A stretch of DNA of 64,000 nucleotides from Alphaproteobacteria bacterium (lineage in GTDB: Bacteria; Pseudomonadota; Alphaproteobacteria; Caulobacterales; Caulobacteraceae): NCBI GenBank assembly GCA_018820205.1, contig JAHJOK010000075.1, positions 248,001 through 312,000 on the forward strand, read 5' to 3'. A model generated the notes under the pieces. It searched no databases, was not told the DNA's origin, and saw only the letters and a program-made list of their open reading frames with translations. This document shows positions 50,232 to 60,267 of the stretch, piece by piece. The number at the start of each line of letters is the position of its first letter. Position 1 is the first letter of the stretch. Both the position numbers and the translations under genes were made by a program.

Positions 50232-53200
50232 TCAAGCCTTCCCGAACCCTCCGCCGCCCGGCGTCTGGATGACGAAGACGTCGCCGACCTCCATCGCTCC
50301 TTCGGCGGTCCAGCCGAGAATTTCCACCGCGCCGTCCGCGCGTTCGATCCGGTTCGCTCCCACCTTGCCCGCTTCGCCACCCTCCGCGCCGAACGGCGGC
50401 ACGCGTCGATGGCCGGACAGGATGGCGGCTGTCATGGGCTCGAGGAAGCGGACACGTCTTGTCGCGCCGTCTCCGCCTTTCGCTGCGCCTGCACCGCCGG
50501 AGCCCCGGCGGATGGAGAATTCCTCCAGCAGGACGGGGAAGCGGGTTTCCAGCACCTCGGGGTCGGTCAGGCGGCTGTTCGTCATGTGCGACTGGACTGC
50601 GTCGGCGCCGGGCGCGTCCGGGCCGGCGCCCGCGCCGCCGGCGATGGTCTCGTAGTACTGGCGGGTCGCGTCGCCGAAGGTGAAATTGTTCATCGTCCCC
50701 TGGCTGGCGGCCAGAACGCCGAGCGCGCCGTACAGGGTGTCCACGACCGCCTGACTGGTCTCGACATTGCCGGCCACGACCGCCGCCGGATAGCGGGGGT
50801 TCAGCATCGACCCCTCCGGCACGATCAGGGTGATGGGCTTCATGCAGCCCTCGTTCAGCGGGATGGCGTCGTCCACCAGGGTCCGGAAGACATAGAGGGT
50901 CGCGGCGCGGGTGATCGACAGCGGCGCGTTGAAATTGGTCGGACGCTGGTCGCTGGTCCCGGTGAAGTCGACGACGGCGGTGCGGGCCTCGGGGTCCACG
51001 TCGATGCGGACGCGGATGACGGCGCCGTCGTCCATCTCATAGGCGAACGCGCCGGGCTTCAGGGCGGCGATGGCGCGGCGGACGGCGTCCTCGGCGTTCG
51101 ACTGGACGTGGGCCATGTAAGCCTCGACGACCGGGCGGCCGAACTCGGCGACCATGCGGATCAGTTCGTCGGCGCCCCGCCGGCAGGATGCGACCTGGGC
51201 CTTCAGGTCGGCCATGTTCTGATCGACGTTGCGCGACGGCCAGGGGCCGGACGCGAACAGGGCGCGGGTCTCGGCGTCGCGGAGGCGACCGCCTTCGACC
51301 AGCAGGAAGTCGTCGATCAGGACGCCCTCCTGTTCAACCGTGGTCGAGGAGGCGGGCATGGATCCCGGCGTGATCCCGCCGACGTCGGCATGGTGGCCGC
51401 GCGCGGCGACGAAGAAGGCGGGGCCCGCCCTTGCTTCGATGCCGTCGGCGTCGAGGAAGACCGGCATGATGACGGTGATGTCGGGCAGATGGGTGCCGCC
51501 GTTGTACGGCGCGTTCAGCATGACCACGTCGCCGGGCTTCAAGCTGGCGCCGCGCGAAGCGAGGACGACGCGGATGCTCTCGCCCATCGAGCCGAGGTGC
51601 ACCGGGATGTGCGGGGCGTTGGCGATCAGGGCGCCCGAGCCGTCGAAGATGGCGCAGGAGAAGTCGAGCCGCTCCTTGATGTTGACCGAATAGGCGGTGG
51701 CGCGCAGGGCCTCTCCCATCTGTTCGGCGCAGGCCATGAAGCGGCTGTTGAACACCTCCAGCAGGATGGGGTCGGCGTGGGTTCCGATCGGCGCGCGGCC
51801 GGCGAGGGGCGTGGTGCGCTCGAGGATCAGGTTGGCGTGGGCGTCGACGCGGGCGGTCCAGCCGGGCTCGACGACGGTCGTGCCGGTGGATTCGAGGATG
51901 AGGGCGGGGCCGGGGATGCGGGCGTCGGGCGACAGGGCGTCGCGGCGGTGGACCGGCGTGGGGTGGTCGGCGGCCGCGAGGCGGACGGGGACGGCTTCTA
52001 CAGCCTCGGCCTTGGCGACGGCCGCGGCGGTCGGGCGTGCGATCGGACCGTTCGCCGCCGAGATCGCCTCCACTTCCAGCGTCTCGATGACCAGCGCCTT
52101 GTCCTCGGCGAAGAAGCCGAACCGCTGGCGGTGCAGGGTCTCGAAGGCGGCGGCCATGTCGGCGGCGGGGCCGAAGGGGACGGTCAGGGGCGTGTCGCTG
52201 CCGGCGAATTTGATCTCGGCGCGGGCCTCGGTCGTGATCGAGGCGGCGGGCAGGTCCTGGGCCAGGAGGTCGGCGCGGGCCTCGGTTTCCAGCGCCGCGA
52301 CGCGGTCGGCGAAGGCGGCGTCCGAGGCGGGAGCCAGAGGCGCGGCGACGGTCGTCTGGCGGATCGTCCGGACCGAGGCGAGGCCCATGCCGTAGGCCGA
52401 CAGGACCCCCGCGAACGGGTGCAGCATCACCGTCGTCATGCCCAGGGCATCGGCGACCAGACAGGCGTGCTGGCCGCCTGCCCCGCCGAAGCAGTTCAGG
52501 ACGTAGCCGGTCAGGTCGTGCCCGCGCTGGATCGAGATGGATTTGATCGCCTCGGCCATGTTCTGGACCGCGATGGCGACGAAGCCCTCGGCGAGATCGA
52601 GAGGGTCGCTCGGACGGCCGGTTGCGGCGGCGACCTGAGTAGCGAGGGCGCCGAACTTTGAGGCGACGGCGGCGTGGTCCAGCGGCTGGTCGCCGTTCGG
52701 GCCGAAGATGGCGGGAAAAAACTCCGGCCGTAGCTTGCCCAGCAGGACGTTGCAGTCCGTCACCGTCAGGGGGCCGCCGCGCCGGTAGGCGGAGGGGCCC
52801 GGCACGGCGCCGGCGGACTCGGGCCCGACGCGCAGCCGCGATCCGTCGAAGCGGCAGATGGAGCCGCCGCCGGCCGCCACCGTGTGGATCGACAGCATCG
52901 GCGCGCGCAGGCGGACGCCCGCGACCACGGCGTCCGAGGTGCGCTCGAACGATCCGGAATAGTGGGAGACGTCGGTGGAGGTGCCGCCCATGTCGAACCC
53001 GATGACGCGGTCGAAGCCGGCGGCCTCGGCGGTCGCGGCCATGCCGACCACGCCGCCTGCGGGACCCGACAGGATGGCGTCCTTGCCCCGGAAGGCGCTG
53101 GGGCTGGCGAGGCCGCCCGAGGACTGCATGAACATCAGGGGGACGTCGGGACCGAGCGCCCTTCCGACGCGGGCGACATAGGCGTCGAGCACGGGCGACA

Positions 53201-53858
53201 GATAGGCGTCGGCCACGGTCGTGTCGCCGCGCCCGATCAGCTTGATCAGGGCGCCGACCTCATGGCTGACCGAGATCTGGGTGAAGCCGATCTCGCGGGC
53301 GAGGGCGGCGAGACGGGTCTCGTGGTCGGTGAACCGCCAGCCGTGGACGAAGACGATGGCCAGGGCGCGATAGCCGGCGGCGAAGGCGGCGGTCAGGCCG
53401 GCGCGGGCGGCGGCCTCGTCCAGCGGCCGGTCGATGGCGCCGTCGGCCCGGACACGCTCGTCGATCTCTATGACCCGGTCGTGCAGGGGTTTGGGCACGA
53501 CGACGTGGCGGGCGAAGATGTCGGGCCGGGCCTGCCAGCCGATGGTCAGGGCGTCGCCGAACCCGCGCGTGATGGCCAGGACCGTCGGCTCGCCCTTGCG
53601 TTCGAGCAGGGCGTTCGTGGCGACCGTGGTGCCCATGCGGATGTCGGACACGATCCCCGCAGGCAGGGGGCCGGGGGTGGCGCCGAGGATGCGGCGCACG
53701 CCCTCGACGGCGGCGTCCTCATACTGGTCCGCATTGTCGGACAGGAGTTTGGCGGTGGTCAGGGCGCCGTCGGGGGCGCGGGCGACGATGTCGGTGAAGG
53801 TGCCGCCCCTGTCGATCCAGAACCGCCAGCCGTCCTTCGATATTGTGTCGCTCGCCAT
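50232..53858 (-). CDS. 5-oxoprolinase, ATP-dependent, fused HyuA-HyuB type
   Basis: A 1208-residue enzyme of the eukaryotic OPLAH type that hydrolyses 5-oxo-L-proline to glutamate with ATP. The N-terminal HyuA half has [16 protein letters not shown] and [15 protein letters not shown], two nucleotide-binding acid motifs. A hinge near residues 650-700 leads to the HyuB half with the [18 protein letters not shown] and [15 protein letters not shown] motifs, and the C-terminus ends with a TPGGGGFG motif. Full length is normal for OPLAH. Hydantoinases share this architecture, so oxoprolinase is the better but not certain call. It is upstream of DUF969. Confidence 0.87.
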   Translation of the reverse strand: MASDTISKDGWRFWIDRGGTFTDIVARAPDGALTTAKLLSDNADQYEDAAVEGVRRILGATPGPLPAGIVSDIRMGTTVATNALLERKGEPTVLAITRGFGDALTIGWQARPDIFARHVVVPKPLHDRVIEIDERVRADGAIDRPLDEAAARAGLTAAFAAGYRALAIVFVHGWRFTDHETRLAALAREIGFTQISVSHEVGALIKLIGRGDTTVADAYLSPVLDAYVARVGRALGPDVPLMFMQSSGGLASPSAFRGKDAILSGPAGGVVGMAATAEAAGFDRVIGFDMGGTSTDVSHYSGSFERTSDAVVAGVRLRAPMLSIHTVAAGGGSICRFDGSRLRVGPESAGAVPGPSAYRRGGPLTVTDCNVLLGKLRPEFFPAIFGPNGDQPLDHAAVASKFGALATQVAAATGRPSDPLDLAEGFVAIAVQNMAEAIKSISIQRGHDLTGYVLNCFGGAGGQHACLVADALGMTTVMLHPFAGVLSAYGMGLASVRTIRQTTVAAPLAPASDAAFADRVAALETEARADLLAQDLPAASITTEARAEIKFAGSDTPLTVPFGPAADMAAAFETLHRQRFGFFAEDKALVIETLEVEAISAANGPIARPTAAAVAKAEAVEAVPVRLAAADHPTPVHRRDALSPDARIPGPALILESTGTTVVEPGWTARVDAHANLILERTTPLAGRAPIGTHADPILLEVFNSRFMACAEQMGEALRATAYSVNIKERLDFSCAIFDGSGALIANAPHIPVHLGSMGESIRVVLASRGASLKPGDVVMLNAPYNGGTHLPDITVIMPVFLDADGIEARAGPAFFVAARGHHADVGGITPGSMPASSTTVEQEGVLIDDFLLVEGGRLRDAETRALFASGPWPSRNVDQNMADLKAQVASCRRGADELIRMVAEFGRPVVEAYMAHVQSNAEDAVRRAIAALKPGAFAYEMDDGAVIRVRIDVDPEARTAVVDFTGTSDQRPTNFNAPLSITRAATLYVFRTLVDDAIPLNEGCMKPITLIVPEGSMLNPRYPAAVVAGNVETSQAVVDTLYGALGVLAASQGTMNNFTFGDATRQYYETIAGGAGAGPDAPGADAVQSHMTNSRLTDPEVLETRFPVLLEEFSIRRGSGGAGAAKGGDGATRRVRFLEPMTAAILSGHRRVPPFGAEGGEAGKVGANRIERADGAVEILGWTAEGAMEVGDVFVIQTPGGGGFGKA

Positions 53859-53897
53859 CCCCGATCCATCGCGGATCGGGGCGGCGGCGGCAAGGCG

Positions 53898-54860
53898 TCA
53901 GACGGCCAGTCTGGCTCGGTCCGCGTCGAGGAAGGCGACGATGTCGGGGATGGTGGTGCGCGGATTGCGGGTGTGCGGATAGGCGTGGGCGGTGCGCGGC
54001 TTCCGGTCGAACCAGATCTCGTCGACGACCTCGGGCGGACGGGTTGCGGCCAGCCAGTCGATGGTGTCGGCGCCCTCGTGGTCGTTGCGGAGGATGGGGG
54101 CGAGAATCTTGCGGAATTTTGGCAGCGAGGTCTTCACACCCGCCGTATCGGCCCAGCCGGGGTGGACGGCGTAGGTCTTGATCCCGTCGGCGGCCCAGGC
54201 GGCGCGCCAGTGTTCGGCGAGGGCCAACTGGGCTCTCTTGTGGGCGGCATAGGCGGCGAAGCCGTTGAAATGCTCCTCGGGGATGTTGAGCATCTTCTTG
54301 TTGAGGCCGAGATTGTAGAGGCCGCCCGAGACGACGTTGATCACGGCCGCGCCCGGTTTCAACAGGCCCGCCTTGTGCAAGTCCCCGGTCAGGATCCAGT
54401 GGCCCAGAAGATTGGTGGCGTAGGAGGTCTCCAGCCCTTCCAGCGTCGCCTGGAACTCGCGCATGAGCAGGCCGACGTTGTTGACGATGACGTCGAATTT
54501 CACAGCCGCGATATCGGGCCGTTTGGACAAGCCGGCAACGGCGGCCATCGACGACAGGTCGCAGGTGACGGGCACGATCTTGCCCGGTCCCTTGGCCTCG
54601 CGGACCAGATCGCCCAGTGCATTCACGTTGCGGCCGATGGCGTAGACGGTCGCGCCCTTGGCCGTCGCGCGCAGCGCCGTGGCCTTGCCCAGGCCGCCGG
54701 TGGCGCCGGTGACCAGCCAGTTCTGGCCCGTGTAGTCCGCCTTCACCGGCTTGAACGGCAGGCCCCGCGCGACATAGCCGACGCGGGTAAAAGACGGCGC
54801 GAAGCGGGCGTAGAAATTCACCGATTTCATCAACGCCTGCCAGAAAGGGGGCTCGGCCAT
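53898..54860 (-). CDS. Short-chain dehydrogenase, DHRS12-like
   Basis: A 320-residue classical SDR with an N-terminal extension of about 45 residues. The cofactor loop is TGATGGLGKAT, the NNVG motif is VIVNNVGLL, and the active site is Y-A-A-H-K (AYAAHKRAQL) after a conserved serine in NVVSGG. It has the long C-terminal part of the DHRS12 and protochlorophyllide-reductase-like group. It is on the leftward strand before the oxoprolinase, 39 bases away, but its promoter is shared with the rightward catabolic cluster, so its assignment is open. Confidence 0.88.
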   Translation of the reverse strand: MAEPPFWQALMKSVNFYARFAPSFTRVGYVARGLPFKPVKADYTGQNWLVTGATGGLGKATALRATAKGATVYAIGRNVNALGDLVREAKGPGKIVPVTCDLSSMAAVAGLSKRPDIAAVKFDVIVNNVGLLMREFQATLEGLETSYATNLLGHWILTGDLHKAGLLKPGAAVINVVSGGLYNLGLNKKMLNIPEEHFNGFAAYAAHKRAQLALAEHWRAAWAADGIKTYAVHPGWADTAGVKTSLPKFRKILAPILRNDHEGADTIDWLAATRPPEVVDEIWFDRKPRTAHAYPHTRNPRTTIPDIVAFLDADRARLAV

Positions 54861-54888
54861 GGGGGTTTCTCCGCGCGACCCGACGTCG

Positions 54889-54940
54889 CTTGCGTAAAGA
54901 CACTAAACTTTCAAAAGCGCTTGGCAAGCGGCTTGCGTTT
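54889..54940. promoter_or_regulatory. Two CTTGCGT-type sites in the divergent SDR/dehydrogenase promoter
   Basis: CTTGCGTAAA at 54889-54898 and CTTGCGTTT at 54932-54940 are in the same orientation. A palindrome CGCTTG-G-CAAGCG is at 54918-54930. The same word, on the opposite strand, occurs upstream of the NTF2-like genes at 56044-56054 and, with one change, at 60716-60726. It may be an operator for a cluster regulator. Confidence 0.4.
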
Positions 54941-55000
54941 CTGGACTGATCGCGCCACCGTTGCCTATCGAGACGCGGCGACGGCGTCGAAGGAGACGTG

Positions 55001-56023
55001 ATGACCAGACCCGTCCGGGTAATCCAGTGGGCGACCGGCTCGATGGGCAAGGCCTGTTTGCGTGCGGTGCTGGACGACGACCGGTTCCAGCTGGTCGGCC
55101 TGTTCGTCTATGGCGAGGCCAAGGTCGGGCGGGACGCCGGCGACATCGCGCGCCGGCCCGAGACGGGTGTAATCGCCACGCGCTCGATCGATGAAATCCT
55201 GCTCCTGGACGCCGATGTGGTGATCCACACGCCGATGCTGTCGGCGCCCTATGTCGGGCATGACGCCGATGTGAAGCGACTGCTGGAATCCGGCAAGAAC
55301 GTTGTCAGCATCAACCACTATTTCGAACCTCTGGCGCTGGGCCGCGACTATGCCGAGGGTCTGTCGCAGAGTGCGCGTGAAGGCGGTGCGACTCTGGCCG
55401 GGACGGGCGTGAATCCAGGCTGGGTCGCTGAACGGATGGCGGCCAATGCGGCGTCGCTGTGCCTGTCGCATCGCAACATCGCGACCCGAGAAATCATTGA
55501 TTGCACCACGATTCCAAATCCGGACTACGTGTTCGGGGTCTTGGGCTTCGGCTCGGCTCCGGGGGCGATCGATGTCGTGAACGGGCCGCTGGCGCAGACC
55601 TTCACGGCCATGTTCTCCCAGAGCGTCGAGGGGCTGGCGATCCGTCTTGGTCTGTCGCTGGACCGGTTGGAGCCGGACCATGCCGTCAGCCTGGCGGAGC
55701 GCGATCTGACCGTCGCGGCGGGTGAGATTCCAAAGGGCGCGGTTTCGGCCACGACCTGGCGCGTCCACGGGCTGATCGACGGCGTCCGGCGCCTCACCCA
55801 CGAGGTCAATTGGATCATGGATCCAAGCCAGGCGCCATTTGCCGGCAAGCCGCACTGGGCGATCGAGATCGACGGGCTGCCGGGGCTGAAGATTGCGATG
55901 GACCTGGTCGATACCGCCCCCGACGGCGTGCGTACCAAGCCGGAGCAGTTCGCGGTGGCCGCCATGATGCTGGAAGCGATCCCCCGCGTCGTCGCCGCGC
56001 CGCCGGGACTGTTGCGGCTCTGA
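55001..56023 (+). CDS. DapB-like NAD(P)-dependent dehydrogenase
   Basis: A 340-residue protein with the N-terminal Rossmann fold of the dihydrodipicolinate-reductase/amine-dehydrogenase superfamily (VIQWATGSMGKACLRAVL, then VGLFVYGEAK). The GTGVNPGW motif follows around residue 130. A strong AAGGAG precedes the ATG at 55001; a GTG one codon upstream is less likely. Proteins of this group are common in mycobacterial and sphingomonad catabolic clusters; the true substrate is unknown. It is the first gene of the rightward cluster. Confidence 0.85.
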   Translation: MTRPVRVIQWATGSMGKACLRAVLDDDRFQLVGLFVYGEAKVGRDAGDIARRPETGVIATRSIDEILLLDADVVIHTPMLSAPYVGHDADVKRLLESGKNVVSINHYFEPLALGRDYAEGLSQSAREGGATLAGTGVNPGWVAERMAANAASLCLSHRNIATREIIDCTTIPNPDYVFGVLGFGSAPGAIDVVNGPLAQTFTAMFSQSVEGLAIRLGLSLDRLEPDHAVSLAERDLTVAAGEIPKGAVSATTWRVHGLIDGVRRLTHEVNWIMDPSQAPFAGKPHWAIEIDGLPGLKIAMDLVDTAPDGVRTKPEQFAVAAMMLEAIPRVVAAPPGLLRL

Positions 56024-56034
56024 CCGCCCAAGCA

Positions 56035-56056
56035 GACTTGCCTGCTAACGCAAGTC
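56035..56056. promoter_or_regulatory. Inverted repeat GACTTGC-N8-GCAAGTC before the NTF2-like gene
   Basis: The 7-base arms at 56035-56041 and 56050-56056 are perfect complements. The right part includes GCTAACGCAAG, whose complement is the CTTGCGTTA word found in the upstream divergent promoter. It lies 47 bases before the NTF2-like ATG, a suitable place for an operator. Confidence 0.45.
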
Positions 56057-56102
56057 ATGTAACTTTCTTTTCAAGACTGACAGCAGTCACCGGAGGACAT
56101 CG

Positions 56103-56636
56103 ATGGCCGACCGCGATCCAGAGATCCAGGCCCTGCTCGACAAGAAGGCGATCGAGGAGGTCCTGCTGAAATTCCTGCGCGGCTGCGATCGCGGCGATCC
56201 GGAGCTGGTCGAACGCGCCTATTGGCCCGACGGCTGGGAAGACCACGGCGGAACTTTCGACGGTCCGGCGTCCGAGTGGGTGGCGGTGGTCAAGGAGCGT
56301 CTGCCCAAGGCGGGACTGATGAACCATCTGGCCATGAACATGGTCATCGACATGACCGGACCGACGACGGCGATCGCCGAGACCTATATCCTGACCGCCT
56401 CGCGCCTGACGGTGAAGGGACAGGAGTTCGACACCCGCACCCTGGCCCGTTGCGTCGATCACATGGAGAAGCGCGGCGCCGAGTGGCGCATCAAGCGGCG
56501 CAACATGTGCTGGGAATGGAACGAGGAGCACGAGCTTAGCGAGACCTGGGCGCGCGGCGCGATCACCCGGGATCCGTCCCTGCTGCGGCGCGGGGGCAAG
56601 AAGCCCGACGACATCCTCTACACCCCCGTCGCCTGA
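56103..56636 (+). CDS. NTF2-fold/SnoaL-like protein
   Basis: A 177-residue protein with an N-terminal helical part (EVLLKFLRGCDRGDPELVERAY) followed by the cone-shaped NTF2 fold. This layout fits SnoaL-like and ring-dioxygenase small-subunit-like proteins that act as small isomerases, hydratases or cyclases. The WPDGWEDHGGTFDG stretch resembles the substrate-pocket start of that family. Function in the cluster is inferred. A ribosome site GGAGG precedes the ATG. Confidence 0.8.
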   Translation: MADRDPEIQALLDKKAIEEVLLKFLRGCDRGDPELVERAYWPDGWEDHGGTFDGPASEWVAVVKERLPKAGLMNHLAMNMVIDMTGPTTAIAETYILTASRLTVKGQEFDTRTLARCVDHMEKRGAEWRIKRRNMCWEWNEEHELSETWARGAITRDPSLLRRGGKKPDDILYTPVA

Positions 56637-56647
56637 GGACCGCGAGC

Positions 56648-57406
56648 ATGGAAATTCAGGGCTCAGTCGCCATCGTCACCGGCGCCAACCGGGGCATCGG
56701 CGAAGGTTTCGTCCATGTGCTGATCGAGCAGGGAGCGGCCAAGGTCTATGCCGGCGCCCGCGACCCGGCCTCGGCGCAGCACCTTGTAGACCAGTACCCC
56801 GGGAAGGTCGTGGCTGTGCAGCTTGACGTCTCGAAGGCGGACCAAATCGAGGCCGCGGCCGCCGCCTGTCCGGACGTGTCGGTGCTGGTCAACAACGCGG
56901 GCGCCTTCCACAATAAACTGCTGATCGGGTCCGACGACATCGCCGCCGCACGCGACGAGATGGAGGTCAACTATTTCGGCCCGCTGCAGATGGCGCGCGC
57001 CTTTGCACCAATCCTGAAGGCGAACGGCGGGGGAGCGATCCTGAACGTCCTGTCGGTCGGCGGCATCGTAGCCGTGCCGAACATGGGCGGCTACAGTCCG
57101 TCGAAATTCGCTATGCGCGCGGCCGGGGCCTGCATTCGCGCCGAGTTGGCTGGACAGGGTACGAGCGTCACCAGCCTGATCGTCGGCTCTGTCGACACCC
57201 GGATGGCCGACCATGTGAGGGGGGCCAAGGAACAGCCCGCAGACATCGCCCGCGCGGCGATGAAGGGGATCACGCGCGGCGTCGACGAGATCGACACCGA
57301 CCGGTTCGCGGTCGAGAGCCGCGCCGCCCTGGCCCGCGATCCCAAGGGGATGGAGCGGGGCATGGCCAAGATGCTGCACGCCAAGGAACTGTCGACAGGC
57401 CGCTAG
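56648..57406 (+). CDS. Short-chain dehydrogenase, classical
   Basis: A 252-residue classical SDR with complete motifs: TGANRGIG cofactor loop, NNAGAF, a serine in NVLSVGG, and the active-site Y-S-P-S-K (GGYSPSKFAMRAA). It follows the NTF2-like gene by 11 bases and is presumably co-transcribed. Substrate unknown; a hydroxyl group of a cyclic or terpenoid-like compound would fit the neighbours. Confidence 0.9.
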   Translation: MEIQGSVAIVTGANRGIGEGFVHVLIEQGAAKVYAGARDPASAQHLVDQYPGKVVAVQLDVSKADQIEAAAAACPDVSVLVNNAGAFHNKLLIGSDDIAAARDEMEVNYFGPLQMARAFAPILKANGGGAILNVLSVGGIVAVPNMGGYSPSKFAMRAAGACIRAELAGQGTSVTSLIVGSVDTRMADHVRGAKEQPADIARAAMKGITRGVDEIDTDRFAVESRAALARDPKGMERGMAKMLHAKELSTGR

Positions 57407-57434
57407 ATGCCGCACAAAGGGGGAAGACCAGACC

Positions 57435-58268
57435 ATGCCGCCCATCACCGAAATCCTGACCATTCTCGGGATCAATTTCGCCATCGCGCTCGCGTCCTTC
57501 GTGGTGCTGTGGCGGGTCGGATGCGCCATCAAGGACGTGTCATTCGTCGATGCCTGGTGGGCGCTGGGCCTGGCCTTTATGGCCGTGACGACCTTCTTCC
57601 AGGCGGACGGATCGCCGGAGCGGATGCTGCTGATCACGGTGCTGACCTGCGTCTGGGGGCTGCGCCTGGGTCTCTACATCCTGTGGCGGTGGCGCTCGCA
57701 CGGGCCGGACCGTCGCTATGTGAAGATGCTGGACCGGGCGCAGGAAGCCAGGGGCTGGAGCTTCGGCAAGGCGTCCTGGCGCATGGTGTTCATGACCCAG
57801 GCCCCGATCCTTTGGGCAACCAGCCTGCCGGTTCAACTGGGACAGATGTCGTCAACGCCGGTCGAGGTGGGGCCTCTGGGGTGGGCCGCTGCCGGTCTGG
57901 TGGTGTTCGGCATTTGCTTCGAGAGTCTGGCGGACTGGCAGCTGGTCAGGTTCAAGGCGAACCCGGCCAATGCGGGCAAGGTCTTCGACGGCGGCCTGTG
58001 GCGCTACACGCGGCACCCCAATTATTTCGGCGACCTGTGCACCTGGTTCGGCCTGTTCGGCATCGCGGCCGAGACCACGCTGGGCCTGTTCGGCGTGGTC
58101 GGGCCGCTGCTGCTGCTGGTGCTGTTCCTGAAGTATTCGGGCGGGCCGTCCTATGAGAAGCGGCTGACCTATCATCGGCCGGGATATGCGGACTACATTG
58201 CCCGGACCAGTCCCTTGATCCCGTGGCCGCCCAAACGCGCGGCGGCGGCGGAAGAGAACCCCGTCTGA
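57435..58268 (+). CDS. DUF1295 (steroid 5-alpha-reductase-like) membrane protein
   Basis: A 277-residue membrane protein of the DUF1295/steroid-5-alpha-reductase-like fold. Diagnostic parts are VSFVDAWWALGLA, LRLGLYILWRWRSHGPDRRY, and the C-terminal GGLWRYTRHPNYFGDLCTWFGLF with a closing YHRPGYADYIARTSPLIPWPP. Related enzymes reduce double bonds of steroids or fatty acids with NADPH. It lies 28 bases after the SDR and 11 bases before the ligase. Confidence 0.9.
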   Translation: MPPITEILTILGINFAIALASFVVLWRVGCAIKDVSFVDAWWALGLAFMAVTTFFQADGSPERMLLITVLTCVWGLRLGLYILWRWRSHGPDRRYVKMLDRAQEARGWSFGKASWRMVFMTQAPILWATSLPVQLGQMSSTPVEVGPLGWAAAGLVVFGICFESLADWQLVRFKANPANAGKVFDGGLWRYTRHPNYFGDLCTWFGLFGIAAETTLGLFGVVGPLLLLVLFLKYSGGPSYEKRLTYHRPGYADYIARTSPLIPWPPKRAAAAEENPV

Positions 58269-58279
58269 CGGAGTCCCCG

Positions 58280-59785
58280 ATGCGTCGTCCGAACCGCCCA
58301 CGCACCCTGTCCACGGCGATGACGGACCTGTCCGGGGTGCGGGCGGTCGGGATGCTGCTGAACATCCATGCGGAGCGGGATCCGGGCCGTCCGGCCCTGA
58401 CGTTCGAGGGCGTGACCCTGACCCGGCGCGAGCTGGCGGAGCGGGTCAACCGGCGGGCGCGGACCCTGGCCAGGGCGGGGGTGGTCGAGGGTGATTTCGT
58501 CGCCATCGCCCTGCCCAACTGCCCGGCGTTTCTGGAGCTCGCCTTCGCGGTCTGGGCGCTCGGCGCGACGCCCGCGCCCCTGTCGCACAAACTGCCGGCG
58601 CTTGAGCTGACCGGGATTCTGGAGCTGCTTCAGCCCCGGCTGATCGTCATCGAGGATGCGGCCAGGGCGGGTCAGACGAAGCGGCTGTCGGAGGCGGAAA
58701 CCTATGACGCCTCGGCCGACAGTTCGCCCCTGCCGGAGATCGCGTCGAAGCATCTGAAGGCGATCGCCAGCGGCGGCTCGACCGGACGGCCCAAGGTGAT
58801 CGTCGACATGGCCCCGGCCATGGCCGACCCCGACATCCTGCTGCTGGGGATGATCCCCGAGGATGTGCTGTTGAATCCCGGGCCGCTGTATCATGCGGCC
58901 CCGTTCGGCATGACCTGTTTCGCCATGGGCTGGGGTCTGCACGTCATCCTGATGCCGCGTTTCGACGCCGAGGAAACACTGCGGTTGATCGACCGGTACA
59001 AGGTCAGCTGGCTGTTCCAGGTGCCGACCATGATGCACCGGATCTGGTCCCTGCCTGACCCGGTGAAAGCGAAATACGACCTGTCGTCGCTGGACGCCGT
59101 CATGCATATCGCCGCCGCCTGTCCGCCGTGGCTGAAGCGGAAATGGATCGAATGGGTGGGGCCGGAGACGGTCTGGGAAATCTACACCGGGACCGAAGCC
59201 ATGGGCGGCACGGGCGTTCGCGGTGTCGAATGGCTGGATCATCCGGGCTCGGTCGGCAAGGTCCTGCCCGGATACGAGATGAAGGTGCTCGACGAGGCAG
59301 GTCAGCCGTGCGCGCCGGGGGTGGTCGGCGAAGTCTATTTCATGCCGCTGCGGGGGCAGGGGACGACCTACAGATATCTGGGCGCCGAGCCGCGTGCGAG
59401 CGGGAGTTTCGAGACCCTGGGCGACATGGGCTATGTCGATGAGGAGGGCTGGCTGTATCTCGCCGACCGGCGCGTGGACATGATCGTGTCGGGCGGCGCC
59501 AACGTCTATCCCGCCGAGGTCGAGGCGGCCATCGACAGCTTCCCCGGGGTTCAGTGCAGCGTGGTGGTCGGTCTGCCCGACGCGGACCTGGGCCAGCGGG
59601 TTCACGCCATCGTGGAGACGGCGGACGGGCGGCTGGACCAGGCGGGGCTGAACGCCTTCCTCGCCGAGCGGATCGCCTCCTACAAGCGGCCGCGCTCGCT
59701 GGAGGTCACGACGGAACGGTTGCGAGACGATGCGGGCAAGGTGCGCCGTTCGGCCCTTCGGGCCGAGCGGATGCAGGCCGTTTAA
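58280..59785 (+). CDS. Acyl-CoA ligase (AMP-forming), first copy
   Basis: A 501-residue ANL-superfamily enzyme. The P-loop is ASGGSTGRPKVIV, an ACPP-WL region follows, and the C-terminal domain has YLADRRVDMIVSGGANVYPA and the catalytic lysine in GKVRRSAL. The GGSTG variant is like that of bile-acid-type CoA ligases (memory), different from the GTTGP loop of the second copy. It is last in the rightward unit. The start at 58280 fits the N-terminus; a methionine 14 codons later is possible. Confidence 0.9.
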   Translation: MRRPNRPRTLSTAMTDLSGVRAVGMLLNIHAERDPGRPALTFEGVTLTRRELAERVNRRARTLARAGVVEGDFVAIALPNCPAFLELAFAVWALGATPAPLSHKLPALELTGILELLQPRLIVIEDAARAGQTKRLSEAETYDASADSSPLPEIASKHLKAIASGGSTGRPKVIVDMAPAMADPDILLLGMIPEDVLLNPGPLYHAAPFGMTCFAMGWGLHVILMPRFDAEETLRLIDRYKVSWLFQVPTMMHRIWSLPDPVKAKYDLSSLDAVMHIAAACPPWLKRKWIEWVGPETVWEIYTGTEAMGGTGVRGVEWLDHPGSVGKVLPGYEMKVLDEAGQPCAPGVVGEVYFMPLRGQGTTYRYLGAEPRASGSFETLGDMGYVDEEGWLYLADRRVDMIVSGGANVYPAEVEAAIDSFPGVQCSVVVGLPDADLGQRVHAIVETADGRLDQAGLNAFLAERIASYKRPRSLEVTTERLRDDAGKVRRSALRAERMQAV

Positions 59786-59791
59786 CGGCGC

Positions 59792-59832
59792 GAATTGCAC
59801 TCGCAGAGCACCGAGTCCAGCAAGTGCAATTC
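59792..59832 (+). repeat. Hairpin downstream of the first ligase
   Basis: GAATTGCACT at 59792-59801 pairs perfectly with 59823-59832, with an inner CTCG/CGAG pair possible. It has no T run, so it is not a classic terminator. It lies between convergent genes and may end transcription or stabilise the RNA. Confidence 0.5.
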
Positions 59833-59898
59833 TGAATGCGGTCTCGCATCGATAGAGCGTAACGCCTTGATGTAGATCGCTAAATCTGAACGTCTGCT

Positions 59899-60267
59899 CT
59901 AGGCGGCCGCCGGGTCCTTCATCTGGAAATAGTCGCGCCAGGCGACGATCTTGCCGTCCCGGAATTCGATGATTCCCATGTACGGATGGGAGACGCTGAC
60001 GCCGTCGGCGTTGACGTAGTCCTCGATCCCCTCGGTCAGCACCATGTCGCCGTTCTCGGCCCAGTTGACGAGCGTCCACTTCGTCGCCGAGTGGTTCGCC
60101 CAGTATCGGGTGATGAACTTGTCGACCCAGTCGCGGCCGATCAGGGGGCGTGTGCCGACATGATAGTGGTATTCCACGTCCTCGGCGAAGAAGGAGAGGA
60201 ATCCGGCCTTGTCGCGGGTCTCCGACACCGCCATCAGGGCCCGCAGTCGCTGGATCGGCGTGTTCAC
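59899..60267 (-). CDS. NTF2-fold, limonene-epoxide-hydrolase-like protein, second of a pair
   Basis: A 122-residue protein with the NTF2/LEH fold: an N-terminal helix (RLRALMAVSETRDKAGFLSFF), EDVEYHYHVGTRPLIGRDWV and the closing EFRDGKIVAWRDYFQM. Polar positions in the pocket (tyrosines, aspartates, arginine) could form the D-R-D triad of epoxide hydrolases, but I cannot confirm it. The ATG overlaps the upstream gene stop by four bases, so the two are coupled. Confidence 0.82.
   Translation of the reverse strand: MNTPIQRLRALMAVSETRDKAGFLSFFAEDVEYHYHVGTRPLIGRDWVDKFITRYWANHSATKWTLVNWAENGDMVLTEGIEDYVNADGVSVSHPYMGIIEFRDGKIVAWRDYFQMKDPAAA

Noticed and set aside
50409..55001. Long + strand frames antisense to the oxoprolinase and SDR
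   Set aside because: They mirror the real genes, have no ribosome sites and show no domain. They are shadow frames of a GC-rich sequence.
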